A stretch of 64,000 nt of DNA, from assembly GCA_037481695.1 (NCBI GenBank), contig JBBFLE010000011.1:1-64000 (forward strand), in the 5' to 3' direction. Below the pieces are notes generated by a model. That model was not told the origin of the DNA. It saw only the letters and a list, made by a program, of their open reading frames with translations, and made no database searches. Every line of letters starts with the position of its first letter. The stretch's first letter is position 1. Positions 41,685 to 49,934 of this stretch are shown in pieces. Origin of the DNA: a bacterium (GTDB lineage Bacteria; Desulfobacterota; Desulfocorpusculales; Desulfocorpusculum). Position numbers and translations under genes: made by a program.

Positions 41685-42947
41685 ATGATCCTGGAACTCC
41701 TCATAGGGATTGCCGGATTGCTGGTGGGCTTGGGTTTGGGCCGGCTGGGATTGGGCCGGTCCATGAGGAGCTCTGGAGAGCAGCTTGCCCAGGAGGGGCT
41801 CGCCTATATACGTGGGGTGAATTTTCTGTTGGCCAAGCAACCCGAGCAGGCCATAGCCGAGTTCGTAAAGGCTGTGAAATTGAATTCCGAGACAGTGGAA
41901 GCCTACTTGGCCTTGGGTAACCTCTTTCGCAGCCAAGGGGATGCGGCTCGGGCAGCCAGGGTTCATCAGTCAATAACCTGTAGACCAGGTCTTCCCCAAA
42001 GAGTGCTGGTGCAGGCCTTGTACGAGCTGGGTCAGGACTACAAGGCCTGTGGGCTGCTGGAAAAGGCCAAGACAGCCCTGGAGGAAGCCCTGGGCAAAGA
42101 CCCCAAGATGCTCCAGGGCTGGTTGTTGCTCCAGGAGGTGCAATCCGAACTGGGTCAATGGGAGGAGGCGCTCAAGAGTCAAGAAAAGATTTCCAAGCTG
42201 CAAAAGAAGGATGACTCAAGTGCGGTTGCCCACCTTTGGGCGGAGCTGGGCAAGGCCCAGCTGGGAAAAGGAGATCGCAAGGCAGCAAGGTCTTCCCTTA
42301 AGAAAGCCATATCCACCAATGAGCTTTGCCTGGAGGCTTATCTCTATCTTGGAGACCTTTATGCCGAGGAAGGGGCGGATCCCAAGGCAGTGGCCATGTG
42401 GAGGCGAATCCTGGATCTTGCTCCCGAGTTTACGTTTCTGGCCTATGACAGACTGGAACATGCTTTTTTCCGTATGGGGCAGGTCAGCGGGCTGGAGATG
42501 CTTCTTCGCAACCAAAAAGATACGGACCCTTTCTCTCGGCTTTACCTGGCCCGGCACCTGCGAAAAAAAGGAGAGTTGAAGGAGGCCACCCACATTCTTG
42601 AGAGTTTAATCCAGGAAAAACCCAACTGGTCAAAGGCCAGAAGAGAGCTGATTCAGATCTATGTGGACCAGGGCTTGCAGGAACAGGCCCTTGAGGAATG
42701 CAAGACTCTGGCTTTCTGTTGGGAGAGTGAAGGGCCTGGATTCAAGTGCTCGCAATGTGGGCACCAAAGCCATGAGCTTTCCTGGAGATGTCCAGGCTGC
42801 AAGAGGTGGGACACTTTGCGCCCACAGGAGGAATCAGATTGGCATGTCCGAGAGCAGGACTCAGCCCTGTCGGGAAGCTCGGTTCCTTCTGGACGGGAGC
42901 CTAGGCAGGTTGGCCAGAAACCTGAGAATGTTCGGGTTGGATGCTGA
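41685..42947 (+). CDS. lapB: LapB-like TPR protein with C-terminal metal-binding knuckle
   Basis: LapB is a membrane-anchored TPR scaffold that in E. coli helps FtsH degrade LpxC and so tunes lipopolysaccharide synthesis. The 420-residue protein has an N-terminal anchor (LELLIGIAGLLVGLGLGRLG). A series of TPR units follows (AYIRGVNFLLAKQPEQAIAE near 42; EAYLALGNLFRSQGDAARAA near 78; and others to about 350). The rubredoxin-like end has CSQCGHQ and CPGCKRWDTL, four cysteines for a metal. The ATG at 41685 lies 4 bases after the lapA stop. hflKC, FtsH partners, lie 4 kb away. Confidence 0.88.
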   Translation: MILELLIGIAGLLVGLGLGRLGLGRSMRSSGEQLAQEGLAYIRGVNFLLAKQPEQAIAEFVKAVKLNSETVEAYLALGNLFRSQGDAARAARVHQSITCRPGLPQRVLVQALYELGQDYKACGLLEKAKTALEEALGKDPKMLQGWLLLQEVQSELGQWEEALKSQEKISKLQKKDDSSAVAHLWAELGKAQLGKGDRKAARSSLKKAISTNELCLEAYLYLGDLYAEEGADPKAVAMWRRILDLAPEFTFLAYDRLEHAFFRMGQVSGLEMLLRNQKDTDPFSRLYLARHLRKKGELKEATHILESLIQEKPNWSKARRELIQIYVDQGLQEQALEECKTLAFCWESEGPGFKCSQCGHQSHELSWRCPGCKRWDTLRPQEESDWHVREQDSALSGSSVPSGREPRQVGQKPENVRVGC

Positions 42948-43359
42948 GCTCCTGGACAGCTCCCTCAGCACTCTTGTGACAGTGGCCATGGAACAAGGGA
43001 GATGCTTGATCACCAGGCGAGGCAAATCAAACCATAGCAAGTCCTGGCCGGTACCGGTAATGGAAATTTTGGATGAATCCCCTGAGGCACAGCTCATACA
43101 GGTCCTAAAGAGCCTTCCCCAGCCAGTGCCCAAGTCGAGGTGGTTTCGGCGCTGCCTTTTGTGTAACACCAGGCTCAAAGACATATCCAGAGAGGAAGCA
43201 GCTTTCAGGGTGCCTGATCATGTGGCATTGTCCCACGTGGATTTCAAGAATTGCACGGCTTGCGGCAGAATCTATTGGCCCGGTACCCACAGGGAAAACA
43301 TGTTGAAAAATATGCAGAGATGGTGCCTGGAAGCCTGGGGGGTTGTTCCCCAGGATTGA
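42844..43359 (+). CDS. Mut7-C RNase-domain protein with zinc ribbon
   Basis: The 171-residue protein starts its domain with ARFLLDGSLGRLARNLRMFG, the PIN-like Mut7-C signature with a catalytic Asp. AEQGRCLITR-type strands follow, and the C-terminal zinc ribbon has CLLCNTRLKDI near 108 and CTACGRIYWPGTH near 142. Stand-alone bacterial Mut7-C proteins are thought to be ribonucleases; no substrate is known. The start lies about 100 bases inside the lapB gene in another frame, with AGGAGG 11 bases upstream. Confidence 0.8.
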   Translation: MSESRTQPCREARFLLDGSLGRLARNLRMFGLDAELLDSSLSTLVTVAMEQGRCLITRRGKSNHSKSWPVPVMEILDESPEAQLIQVLKSLPQPVPKSRWFRRCLLCNTRLKDISREEAAFRVPDHVALSHVDFKNCTACGRIYWPGTHRENMLKNMQRWCLEAWGVVPQD

Positions 43360-43548
43360 GGGGCCTTTGCTGGAATCAGTAAGGCCTGAAGCCATATTGG
43401 GATGAGGTAGGACAGCTCTTTTGGAGTGTAAGTTTGGCGCGAGGATGCAAAAGTGGGTTATTTGCACTTAGAGTAAGAATAAGACCTCAATTTCACTAGA
43501 TCTAAAAGGGCATATGGGTTTCCATGAGATTGCCTGAGAGGACTGGCT

Positions 43549-43920
43549 ATGAGATACGCTGGTAAGGATTCTGCCTGGCATGGCCAGGAAGGAAATGCTT
43601 TGAGCCTTCCCGAGCGCGGGAGAAAAAATGCTGGGGACCCTCTGGAAGAGACAAGGGCTGCCCTGGCTTCTGCCAGAAGAAGGGAAAGCCGGCTTCTAAG
43701 GAGGTTGGGCCGCAAGGCCATGGAGGCCTTGGCAGAAGGCCGGTTTCTGAGTCCCAAGGACGGTCACATCAAGCTGATGATGGAGGATTTGACAAGGGTC
43801 CAATCCGAAATAGCCTGTCTTGTGGACAGGCTCAAACGGGCCAACCTGTCTCCTTTTTCAGAAAAGAACCTGTACCCTCCTCCACCAGGAAGCGATACTC
43901 ACTTTCCGTTCAGCCGTTAA
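43549..43920 (+). CDS. hypothetical coiled-coil protein, 123 residues
   Basis: I do not recognise it. The ATG has GAGAGG about 8 bases upstream. The product has a polar, low-complexity N terminus, then a helical part from about 30 to 100 rich in Arg, Glu and Leu (ALASARRRESRLLRRLGRK; LMMEDLTRVQSEIACLVDRL). It ends in a Pro-rich tail (YPPPPGSD). It may form a coiled coil. It stands alone between the Mut7-C gene and the repeat at 44092. Confidence 0.45.
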   Translation: MRYAGKDSAWHGQEGNALSLPERGRKNAGDPLEETRAALASARRRESRLLRRLGRKAMEALAEGRFLSPKDGHIKLMMEDLTRVQSEIACLVDRLKRANLSPFSEKNLYPPPPGSDTHFPFSR

Positions 43921-44091
43921 ATTTGACTTCTTCCGGCCCATCCCGGCTAGGGCAGGACCTCTTCTCTTGTACAGGACTTTCACAGACAGATTTCGGGAAT
44001 GGGTGTAATTGGTTGTTATCAAGGAGGAATCATGGATTAAGCTTGTAGAACCCACCTCTCCTCGAAGCTGTAGCCCAGGGCTACCGCAAAC

Positions 44092-44128
44092 TTTTTACCC
44101 AAATCAGCTCAAAGCGGTTTTGGGTAAA
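44092..44128. repeat. 37-bp palindromic repeat, copy 1
   Basis: This sequence is identical base for base to 49727-49763 and in the same orientation. It contains a 10-bp inverted repeat, TTTACCCAAA (44094-44103) and TTTGGGTAAA (44119-44128), around a 15-base centre. Flanking bases differ between copies. It marks the left edge of the chromate islet. Confidence 0.9.
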
Positions 44129-44224
44129 ATGTTCGGCCTTCCCTACTTGGATGCGGAGGCCCGCTTTTATGGGGAAGGCCATTTTGGGATTCCAGATGCT
44201 CCTTTCAACAGAGGCCACGGTACC

Positions 44225-44809
44225 TTAATCCTGCGGTTTCACATCGGGGTCTAGTTCGGCCGCATTCCTCATAAGCTGCTGTATTTCCCTGTGATAGGCA
44301 AGATACCTCTTCAGTGTCTTTTCGTTCTTTCCATACTTGGGATACTTCTCCAGGATCTCCTCGAACCCCTCCTCTGCCTCTTTTTCGGAGCGCATTTCCA
44401 CGATTCGGTCAGTTATTATGTCTACAAGCCTGTCAGCATAGATCACTATGCGTTCCTCGATAGCCCTTGGAGTATAATCCTTGACCGGCAATCCCAGCTC
44501 CCTTGCTTCTTCCTCTGTCAATCCGCCGCGAATATGTTTCTCCATGATATCTTTTACTGTCACCGGGAGTCCCAGGCTCTCACCTATTTGCGCCCCGATC
44601 TTTCCGTGGTCTATTTGGTGGCTCCTTGCCTTGCCCAGGTCGTGGAAAAGTGCTCCCCGCCCGACCAGTTCCATGTCCATGGGTACCCCTGTCCTCTCGG
44701 CTATTTCAAGGGCCTTTCTCGCAACCCTGACAGAATGCTCTATGTCTTCATCCGAAACCCCTGCTCTTCTCAAAAGGTCAATGTCTCTGTCTTGGATGTT
44801 GTATATCAT
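44225..44809 (-). CDS. HD-domain phosphohydrolase
   Basis: The 194-residue protein has the HD metal-site motifs: EHSVRVARKALEIAERTG near 24, ALFHDLGKARSHQIDHGKIGA near 53-73, and KHIRGGLTEEEA near 92. The later Asp is in VIYADRLVDIITDR near 125. AAGGAGGG lies 4-5 bases before ATG 44809, so the longer frame to 44845 is rejected. HD proteins of this type hydrolyse phosphates of nucleotides or related metabolites. It is the first gene inside the left repeat and reads out toward it. Confidence 0.82.
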   Translation of the reverse strand: MIYNIQDRDIDLLRRAGVSDEDIEHSVRVARKALEIAERTGVPMDMELVGRGALFHDLGKARSHQIDHGKIGAQIGESLGLPVTVKDIMEKHIRGGLTEEEARELGLPVKDYTPRAIEERIVIYADRLVDIITDRIVEMRSEKEAEEGFEEILEKYPKYGKNEKTLKRYLAYHREIQQLMRNAAELDPDVKPQD

Positions 44810-44906
44810 TAGTCCCTCCTTTTGTTGGCGATCATCTTTTCCCAAGGGCTAACATCTTTCAGTGGTTCCTAGGCTCCCATATGATTCCTGATCCCCGGGT
44901 AATCCC

Positions 44907-46274
44907 TCAAATGGAGATCACACCCGTCAGATATGCAGCCAGGCCCAGGCCCCCTGAACATAAGATGGCCATCACTATGCCCAGGCCTGCCCATTGGATG
45001 GCCAGGAATGTTGCCAGCCCAACAACTGTTCCAAACCAGTTCAAGCCACCTTCTGGCGGGAGAAGAACGTGCATTCCGAACCAGACTGCCAGGTTGAGCA
45101 CGACCCCCACGACTGCGGCTGTGATACTGGAGAGTATTGATGTGAGCCTTGGATTTCCCCGTAGCCTCTCCATGTAAGGAGCGCCCATGAATATGAAGAA
45201 GAAAGAGGGGAGAAAGGTGAAGTAGGTGGCTGCAAGGGAGCTAAATACCGCAGCCGCCACAGGGGAAAAAGATCCCGGCATGTTCCATCCGGCCAGGAAA
45301 CCAACGAACTGCACGACCATGATGAGAGGGCCCGGCGTGGTCTCCGCTAGCCCTAGGCCATCCATCATTTGGAGTCCGGTCAGCCACCCGTAGTGCTCCA
45401 CCGCCTTCTGTGCCAGGTACGCCAATACCGCGTATGCCCCTCCGAACGTGAGAAATGCCGCCTGAGTGAAGAAGAGCCCAACGTCTTTCAGAACAGGCAT
45501 CGATTCCAGTTTGGCCAGGATCAGCATTGGAAGTGCCCACAGAGCCCCGAAGCTCACAAGGAGGAGAAGCCCCCGGTTTCGGGAGGGGTTGATGTGGCAT
45601 GCGAGGGGATCCTGGCAGATCTGAACCACCCCCTGTTCTGAGTCGACGGCCGTGTGCTGCCTCATTATCTGAAACCGTGTGGGAAGGAGGATTCCTCCCA
45701 ACAGCCCCACTAGCCCGGCCCCTAAGACAATAGCGGGAAAGGGCAGCTTGAGTAAAAAGATACCTGCGAAGGAGAGGGCAGCCAGGGAAAACATGATGGG
45801 ATTCTTTAGAGTTTTTTTCCCGATACGGATCACTGCAGCCAGCACTACTGCCATGACAGCGGGTTTGAGACCCGCGAAGATGGCAGCGATGCCGGGGACA
45901 TTACCGTGGAGTACGTAGAGATAGCTCAACCCAAAAAGTATGAACATGGACGGTATGATGAAGAACGAGCCAGCGATGATGCCTCCGCGAATTCCGTGGA
46001 GCAGCCAGCCGATGTACGCAGCCAGTTGCTGTGCCTCCGGCCCGGGAAGTAGCATGCAGTAGTTGAGTGCGTTGAGAAAACGGCCCTCGCTCACCCAGCG
46101 CCTCTTTTCCACCAGTTCCTGGTGCATGATGGCGATCTGGCCGGTGGGACCGCCAAAATTGATGAAGCCCAGCTTAAGCCAGAATCTTACTGCCTGAGCG
46201 AACGATGGGTGTGGGATCTTCTCCTGCTGTCCGTTTTTGCGTTCCTCAGCCCTGTTTTCTGCCAGATCTTTCAT
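44907..46274 (-). CDS. chrA: ChrA chromate transporter, two-domain form
   Basis: This inner-membrane exporter expels chromate (or sulfate-like oxyanions). The 455-residue protein has two homologous CHR halves. The first contains FWLKLGFINFGGPTGQIAIMH and LPGPEAQQLAAYIGWLLHG; the second contains FFTQAAFLTFGGAYAVLAYL and LGLAETTPGPLIMVVQFVGFLAG. About ten to twelve hydrophobic segments are seen. ATG 46274 is supported by GGAGGG 8 bases upstream; a TTG at 46343 overlapping the MFS stop is the alternative. With chrB genes nearby, chromate resistance is the likely job. Confidence 0.9.
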   Translation of the reverse strand: MKDLAENRAEERKNGQQEKIPHPSFAQAVRFWLKLGFINFGGPTGQIAIMHQELVEKRRWVSEGRFLNALNYCMLLPGPEAQQLAAYIGWLLHGIRGGIIAGSFFIIPSMFILFGLSYLYVLHGNVPGIAAIFAGLKPAVMAVVLAAVIRIGKKTLKNPIMFSLAALSFAGIFLLKLPFPAIVLGAGLVGLLGGILLPTRFQIMRQHTAVDSEQGVVQICQDPLACHINPSRNRGLLLLVSFGALWALPMLILAKLESMPVLKDVGLFFTQAAFLTFGGAYAVLAYLAQKAVEHYGWLTGLQMMDGLGLAETTPGPLIMVVQFVGFLAGWNMPGSFSPVAAAVFSSLAATYFTFLPSFFFIFMGAPYMERLRGNPRLTSILSSITAAVVGVVLNLAVWFGMHVLLPPEGGLNWFGTVVGLATFLAIQWAGLGIVMAILCSGGLGLAAYLTGVISI

Positions 46275-46339
46275 CTTCCATTCCCTCCACGTCTTGTTCC
46301 TGTGGCGGGCAGTCCAATGATGATTCTCATTTCTGTTCT

Positions 46340-47581
46340 TCAAGGTCTTTTTCTCTCAGACAAAAGCTTCAGAAGACCTTCCCTCTTTTTGGCTTTCATC
46401 CCCAAGAGAAATACCGGAATCGCCCCGAGGAGCAGGGCCGATATTATCGTGAAACACACACCATAACCCCATGGGGCGATGAGCACTCCGGCCACAATTG
46501 GCCCTGAGGCATGACCGATGTCGAAGATGGTCCCAAAGGTCCCCATGGCAGTCCCCAGATGTTTCTCCTTGCAGAGATCCGCGACTAGCGCGGCAGCCGA
46601 AGAGGTCACGAAGGCTTCACCCAGTCCAAAAACAACCGCAGCCAGCAATAGGTTGGGAAAGCTCATAAGCATGGGAATGCATGCCAGGGAACTCGCGCAT
46701 AGGATCATCCCCAACACAATCACCGGCTTCCGGCCATATTTGTCTGAGGTCTTTCCCATGAGAGGTTTGGAAAGGATCGTAGCCAGGACCTGGATCCCCC
46801 ATAGAAGACCTGCCTGAAACTCATTTAGGCCTGCCACTGTGACTGCGTAGACCGGCAGGAAGGCCTCCAGCGCCCCCATGCTCATGTTCTGAAGCCCCTC
46901 CATGCTTGAGGCCAGAAGTACCCGCCTGTCGCTTATAACTTCCCGTATCCCTGAGGAGAACCTTCTGACATGACTTCGAAGGCTCCCCCCACCGCGTGCA
47001 GCATCCTCTCCCTTGAGAAACTTGAGTCCCAGGAGCAAGGAGCCTACCCCAAGGACACCGCTCAGGAGGTACACCGCGTGGAATTCTTCAATCCCCGGGG
47101 CCCCCGAGGAGGCCAGACCATAAAGCAACAGTCCTCCAACTGGCGCCCCCATAAGGTTCCCCGTGATGGTGAGGGAAGAGAACCACGAGAGCATCTCTCC
47201 CCTGCGGGTGCCGGCCACATCGGCGATGACCGCCATGGATACGGGCCCATAGACGGCTGTGGCGAACCCGTGGAAGAAACGAACGATCAGAAGTGGAGTG
47301 TAGTCCTGTACCAGGAGATAGGTAAAGGGCATGACCGCAAAGACCAAGAGGCCGGCGATCATGGTGCTTCGCCTTCCGATCAGGTCAGAAAGTGCCCCAG
47401 AAGGAAGCTTGAAGAAAATGCCTGTGATTGTGGAGATCCCTACTACCATCCCGATGGCCTCGGGCCCTGCCCCAAGATGAAGGGCGAAAAGTGGAAGCAC
47501 AGGGGTCCTGGCCAGGGCGTAAGAGAACCTGGCCAGGAAGCCCACTGCGCTCAGGCCGATGATTGCGCGCCAAAGATCCAT
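46340..47581 (-). CDS. major facilitator superfamily transporter
   Basis: The 413-residue transporter has twelve hydrophobic segments and the MFS loop motif in FFKLPSGALSDLIGRRSTMIAG near residues 54-75. A second copy, KPLMGKTSDKYGRKPVIVLG, is near 250 at the start of the C-terminal half. ATG 47581 has AGGAG 5 bases upstream. The long frame reaching 47875 is noise antisense to a neighbour. It lies between chrA and the DUF2148 gene in one operon. The substrate is unknown; export of a metal oxyanion or organic compound is an inference from neighbours. Confidence 0.88.
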   Translation of the reverse strand: MDLWRAIIGLSAVGFLARFSYALARTPVLPLFALHLGAGPEAIGMVVGISTITGIFFKLPSGALSDLIGRRSTMIAGLLVFAVMPFTYLLVQDYTPLLIVRFFHGFATAVYGPVSMAVIADVAGTRRGEMLSWFSSLTITGNLMGAPVGGLLLYGLASSGAPGIEEFHAVYLLSGVLGVGSLLLGLKFLKGEDAARGGGSLRSHVRRFSSGIREVISDRRVLLASSMEGLQNMSMGALEAFLPVYAVTVAGLNEFQAGLLWGIQVLATILSKPLMGKTSDKYGRKPVIVLGMILCASSLACIPMLMSFPNLLLAAVVFGLGEAFVTSSAAALVADLCKEKHLGTAMGTFGTIFDIGHASGPIVAGVLIAPWGYGVCFTIISALLLGAIPVFLLGMKAKKREGLLKLLSERKRP

Positions 47582-47589
47582 GCCATCTC

Positions 47590-48141
47590 CTACTTCGCAG
47601 GGACCTTTCGGTCGAAGTATATGCTCTTGCCGCTTATGTTGATGGGGATACCCATGGCCACCTCGGCCTGAATGTAGCCCAGTTCCCTGGCCGCAGCCCC
47701 CACCCGTTGTTGGACCCTGTTGTCCACATTGAGGAGCCCGGCAGTCTTGGCAGCAGAAACTAGGGCAGCGCCCATATCCATCATGCGCATGACACAGTGG
47801 GGACCCGTGTACCCCATCTCTTTCCGCCTCATCTGGCGCTGCTTGGTGAACTCCGCACAAGTGGAGAACCCACACCCTCCACAGTCATAGCCGGCCGCTG
47901 CGGATTCCTTGAGTCCAACGAGAAGAAGCGCCTGGGAGCCTTCGATATTCGCGGCATCCCTCAGCCAAAACGGTTCGTTGGTGCTCCTGGGCGCATGGGC
48001 CTTCATGGTCTCTGCTATGTTCTTGAGATCCTCCTCTTCCGTGATGGCCACGATCTCTAGGAAGTCCTTGCCTCCAGCCTTGGGGGCCGTCCTGGCCGAT
48101 GCAGCCATCAAACCCACAACCATATGAGCTACCTCTTTCAT
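47590..48141 (-). CDS. DUF2148 ferredoxin-like protein
   Basis: The 183-residue protein matches DUF2148: ARTAPKAGGKDFLEIVAITEE near 16-36, DCGGCGFSTCAEF near 86-98 with CGPH-type Cys (GPHCVMRMMDMGAAL near 113), and ENRVQQRVGAAARELGY-like end. The spaced cysteines suit an Fe-S cluster. AAGGAGG lies just upstream of the ATG. It is first in the minus-strand operon with the MFS and chrA genes and is driven by a strong promoter with an operator. It may handle redox chemistry linked to oxyanion stress; that is inference. Confidence 0.82.
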   Translation of the reverse strand: MKEVAHMVVGLMAASARTAPKAGGKDFLEIVAITEEEDLKNIAETMKAHAPRSTNEPFWLRDAANIEGSQALLLVGLKESAAAGYDCGGCGFSTCAEFTKQRQMRRKEMGYTGPHCVMRMMDMGAALVSAAKTAGLLNVDNRVQQRVGAAARELGYIQAEVAMGIPINISGKSIYFDRKVPAK

Positions 48142-48170
48142 GGCTCAACCTCCTTGTTTGAGAAAAAATA

Positions 48171-48184
48171 GTAACCATGGTTAC
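48171..48184. promoter_or_regulatory. operator 1, perfect palindrome with TAAC-N4-GTTA core
   Basis: GTAACCATGGTTAC is a perfect 14-bp palindrome directly after the -10 box of the leftward promoter. A second site with the same TAAC-N4-GTTA core lies at 48313-48326 in the opposite promoter, so both are likely bound by one regulator. Confidence 0.7.
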
Positions 48185-48212
48185 AGTATATTTGAGGCCT
48201 GGGTCTTGTCAA
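48185..48212 (-). promoter_or_regulatory. strong promoter for the DUF2148-MFS-chrA operon
   Basis: On the minus strand TTGACA (48207-48212), a 16-base spacer and TATACT (48185-48190). Operator 1 begins at the next base, covering the start of transcription. Confidence 0.75.
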
Positions 48213-48286
48213 TTCCCAAAGGACTAATCTTTTTGTCTTGGCTTGTCATGGATCCAAGACCCATGGGCAGCCCGCCCGTATAGGGC

Positions 48287-48317
48287 TTGACAGCTACCTT
48301 ATCCTGGCAAATATAAC
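48287..48317 (+). promoter_or_regulatory. promoter for the chrB genes
   Basis: TTGACA at 48287-48292 is followed by ATATAA (48311-48316, 18 bases) or TATAAC (48312-48317, 19 bases), about 55 bases before the first chrB ATG. Operator 2 overlaps the -10 box. Confidence 0.65.
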
Positions 48318-48326
48318 TACAGTTAC
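48313..48326. promoter_or_regulatory. operator 2, TAAC-N4-GTTA site
   Basis: ATAACTACAGTTAC matches operator 1 in ten of its fourteen positions, including TAAC, GTTA and the final C. It overlaps the -10 box of the rightward promoter, a position that suits repression. Confidence 0.65.
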
Positions 48327-48372
48327 TTATGCTATGACCGGGTCACAGGGGCTTTTTCAAGAAAGGACTCCC

Positions 48373-48828
48373 ATGAAGTGGCTGATACTCGTGTACAGGT
48401 TGCCACGGTCCAAGACGACAGCGACCAAGGTCGGCACGTGGCGGAAGCTGAGGAAGCTGGGTGTATTCCCTTTGCAGGATTCTGTCTGCGTTCTGCCTAG
48501 TTCCGAGAAGACCCTCCACAGCTTGGATTGGCTGGCAGCAGAGTTGCGCGAGTTGGGAGGAGATGCTTCGCTGTGGGAAGCGGAGGCGCTGACCGAGTCT
48601 CAGGAAAGAGATCTCAGGGAGTATTTCCTAGAGCAGGTGAACATTCATTACAGGAAGATCATGGAGGAAGCGGCCAAGGCAGAGAGCATCCAGGAGATCA
48701 AGTCTCTCTGGATGCGATTTCACAGGATAAAGGATCAGGATCACTTGAAATCACCCCTTTCCATACAGGCCGAGGCAGCCTGCAAGGCGCGGGCAGCGGA
48801 TCTGGCAAGAGAGGAGGAGCCAAAGTGA
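48373..48828 (+). CDS. chrB: ChrB N-terminal-domain protein (split chrB, part 1)
   Basis: The 151-residue protein corresponds to the N-terminal half of ChrB: KWLILVYRLPRSKTTATKVGTWRKLRKLGV at the start, LQDSVCVLPSS near 38, LGGDASLWEAEAL near 65, then a helical RDLREYFLEQVNIHYRKI segment. In some proteobacteria ChrB is a chromate-responsive regulator or resistance protein of about 300 residues. Here the halves are separate genes. ATG 48373 has AAAGGA 5 bases upstream. The stop overlaps the GTG of part 2. Confidence 0.85.
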   Translation: MKWLILVYRLPRSKTTATKVGTWRKLRKLGVFPLQDSVCVLPSSEKTLHSLDWLAAELRELGGDASLWEAEALTESQERDLREYFLEQVNIHYRKIMEEAAKAESIQEIKSLWMRFHRIKDQDHLKSPLSIQAEAACKARAADLAREEEPK

Positions 48829-49241
48829 AGTGGGTCACATGGGAAAAAGTCGGCATCGATCGAATAGCCTGTGCGTGGCTAATTCGAAAGAGGATAGATC
48901 CTCACGCCGAGTTTCTTTTCATCAAGAGGGGAGAGGACTACAAGGGCCTTGACGCCATCCCCTTTGATATCCCAGGGGCCAATCTCAGTCACAAAAGGGG
49001 GAAGTGCTCCTTCAGCACCATCCTCAAGGAGTACGGCATCGAGGACAAGTTCTTGGAGCAGATTGCCAAGATCGTCAACGGAGCCGACACCTTGAGCGAT
49101 CTGCTCCCACCGCCGGAATCAGCCGGTGTGGATCTGGTATGCCGAGGCCTGACTAAGACCTTGCACGACGATGCCAGGGCCCTTGAGATAGGTGGGGTGA
49201 TCTTTGATGCTATTTACACACAGCTCGCCGAGGGAGGCTGA
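48825..49241 (+). CDS. chrB: ChrB C-terminal-domain protein (split chrB, part 2)
   Basis: The 138-residue product is the C-terminal domain of ChrB. It begins WVTWEKVGIDRIACAWLIRKRIDP and has FIKRGEDYKG and IPFDIPGANLSHKRGKCSFSTI. The acidic/histidine region near HDDARALEIGGVIFDAIY ends the domain. The GTG overlaps the previous TGA (GTGA) with GAGGAGGAG upstream, so the two halves are made together. In standard ChrB these are one chain; the split suggests a two-subunit protein. Either half could bind the TAAC-N4-GTTA sites, but neither shows an obvious helix-turn-helix. Confidence 0.85.
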   Translation: MKWVTWEKVGIDRIACAWLIRKRIDPHAEFLFIKRGEDYKGLDAIPFDIPGANLSHKRGKCSFSTILKEYGIEDKFLEQIAKIVNGADTLSDLLPPPESAGVDLVCRGLTKTLHDDARALEIGGVIFDAIYTQLAEGG

Positions 49242-49934
49242 ACCCATTGATCCCAAGCCGCTAAGCGATGAATCCAACCCCCTGGGGGTGCCTAGTGAGG
49301 TGTGAGCCTCGTGTCGTGAAGGGAAAATCCATGAGAAAATCAGAAAAGACTGTTATTACCCCGTCTGCCTTGAAGAGGTTGGTGCTTTTCTAATAAGGAA
49401 ATACTCCTGGGAAAATAGGTGGGAGGAAGGAACAAAAAGCTTGGCCTGCCCTCACGAGGGGATCTGGGCCGGAAATGCAGGGTGGCAAAGTGAGGGGGGC
49501 TAGCTTGGCTGCGCTTGGGGGCGAGCTCGCCTTTACGGTTTGAGTGTAGATTGACTCTCTTGGGCCAGCTCGAAGGCAGGGGTGAGGCCGTGTAGACATG
49601 TGAGGCTTTCAAGCCATGGGCCCAGTTTGGCCACCCCAAAAGACACCTGCTGGGGCCCATGCCAGGCGACGGCCAAGCCATTGGCAACTACCTGAAAGTC
49701 CTACAAAAAGCAAACTACTCCAAGCTTTTTTACCCAAATCAGCTCAAAGCGGTTTTGGGTAAATTTGGATACAAGGGCTCCTATTTTTGCCTGTTTTGCC
49801 TTAGAGCCGACTGGGGTGGACCAAAGCCGCATGAGAAATGGCCCGTGCCAAAGGGCCTAAGAAAGAAATTGCCCGGCAAGGGTGGCTGGCTTTCAGAATC
49901 GCCCAGGGCAGCATGGCCGTATCCCCTGCTGCGG
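49242..49934. other. intergenic region, about 690 bases, containing repeat copy 2
   Basis: No supported gene. A long plus-strand frame from 49659 is antisense to the PadR and TauE genes and is rejected. The stretch forms the right edge of the chromate islet. Confidence 0.5.
49727..49763. repeat. 37-bp palindromic repeat, copy 2
   Basis: Identical over 37 bases to 44092-44128 and in the same orientation, with the same 10-bp inverted arms. The distance between copies is about 5.6 kb and encloses six genes. Confidence 0.9.

Noticed and set aside
44092-44128. 37-bp repeat as a tRNA-type attachment site or CRISPR repeat
   Set aside because: Only two copies 5.6 kb apart, no tRNA fragment, no spacers and no integrase or cas genes nearby.
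47582-47875. N-terminal extension of the MFS transporter
   Set aside because: It overlaps the DUF2148 gene in another frame and has noise-like composition; ATG 47581 has a good ribosome-binding site.
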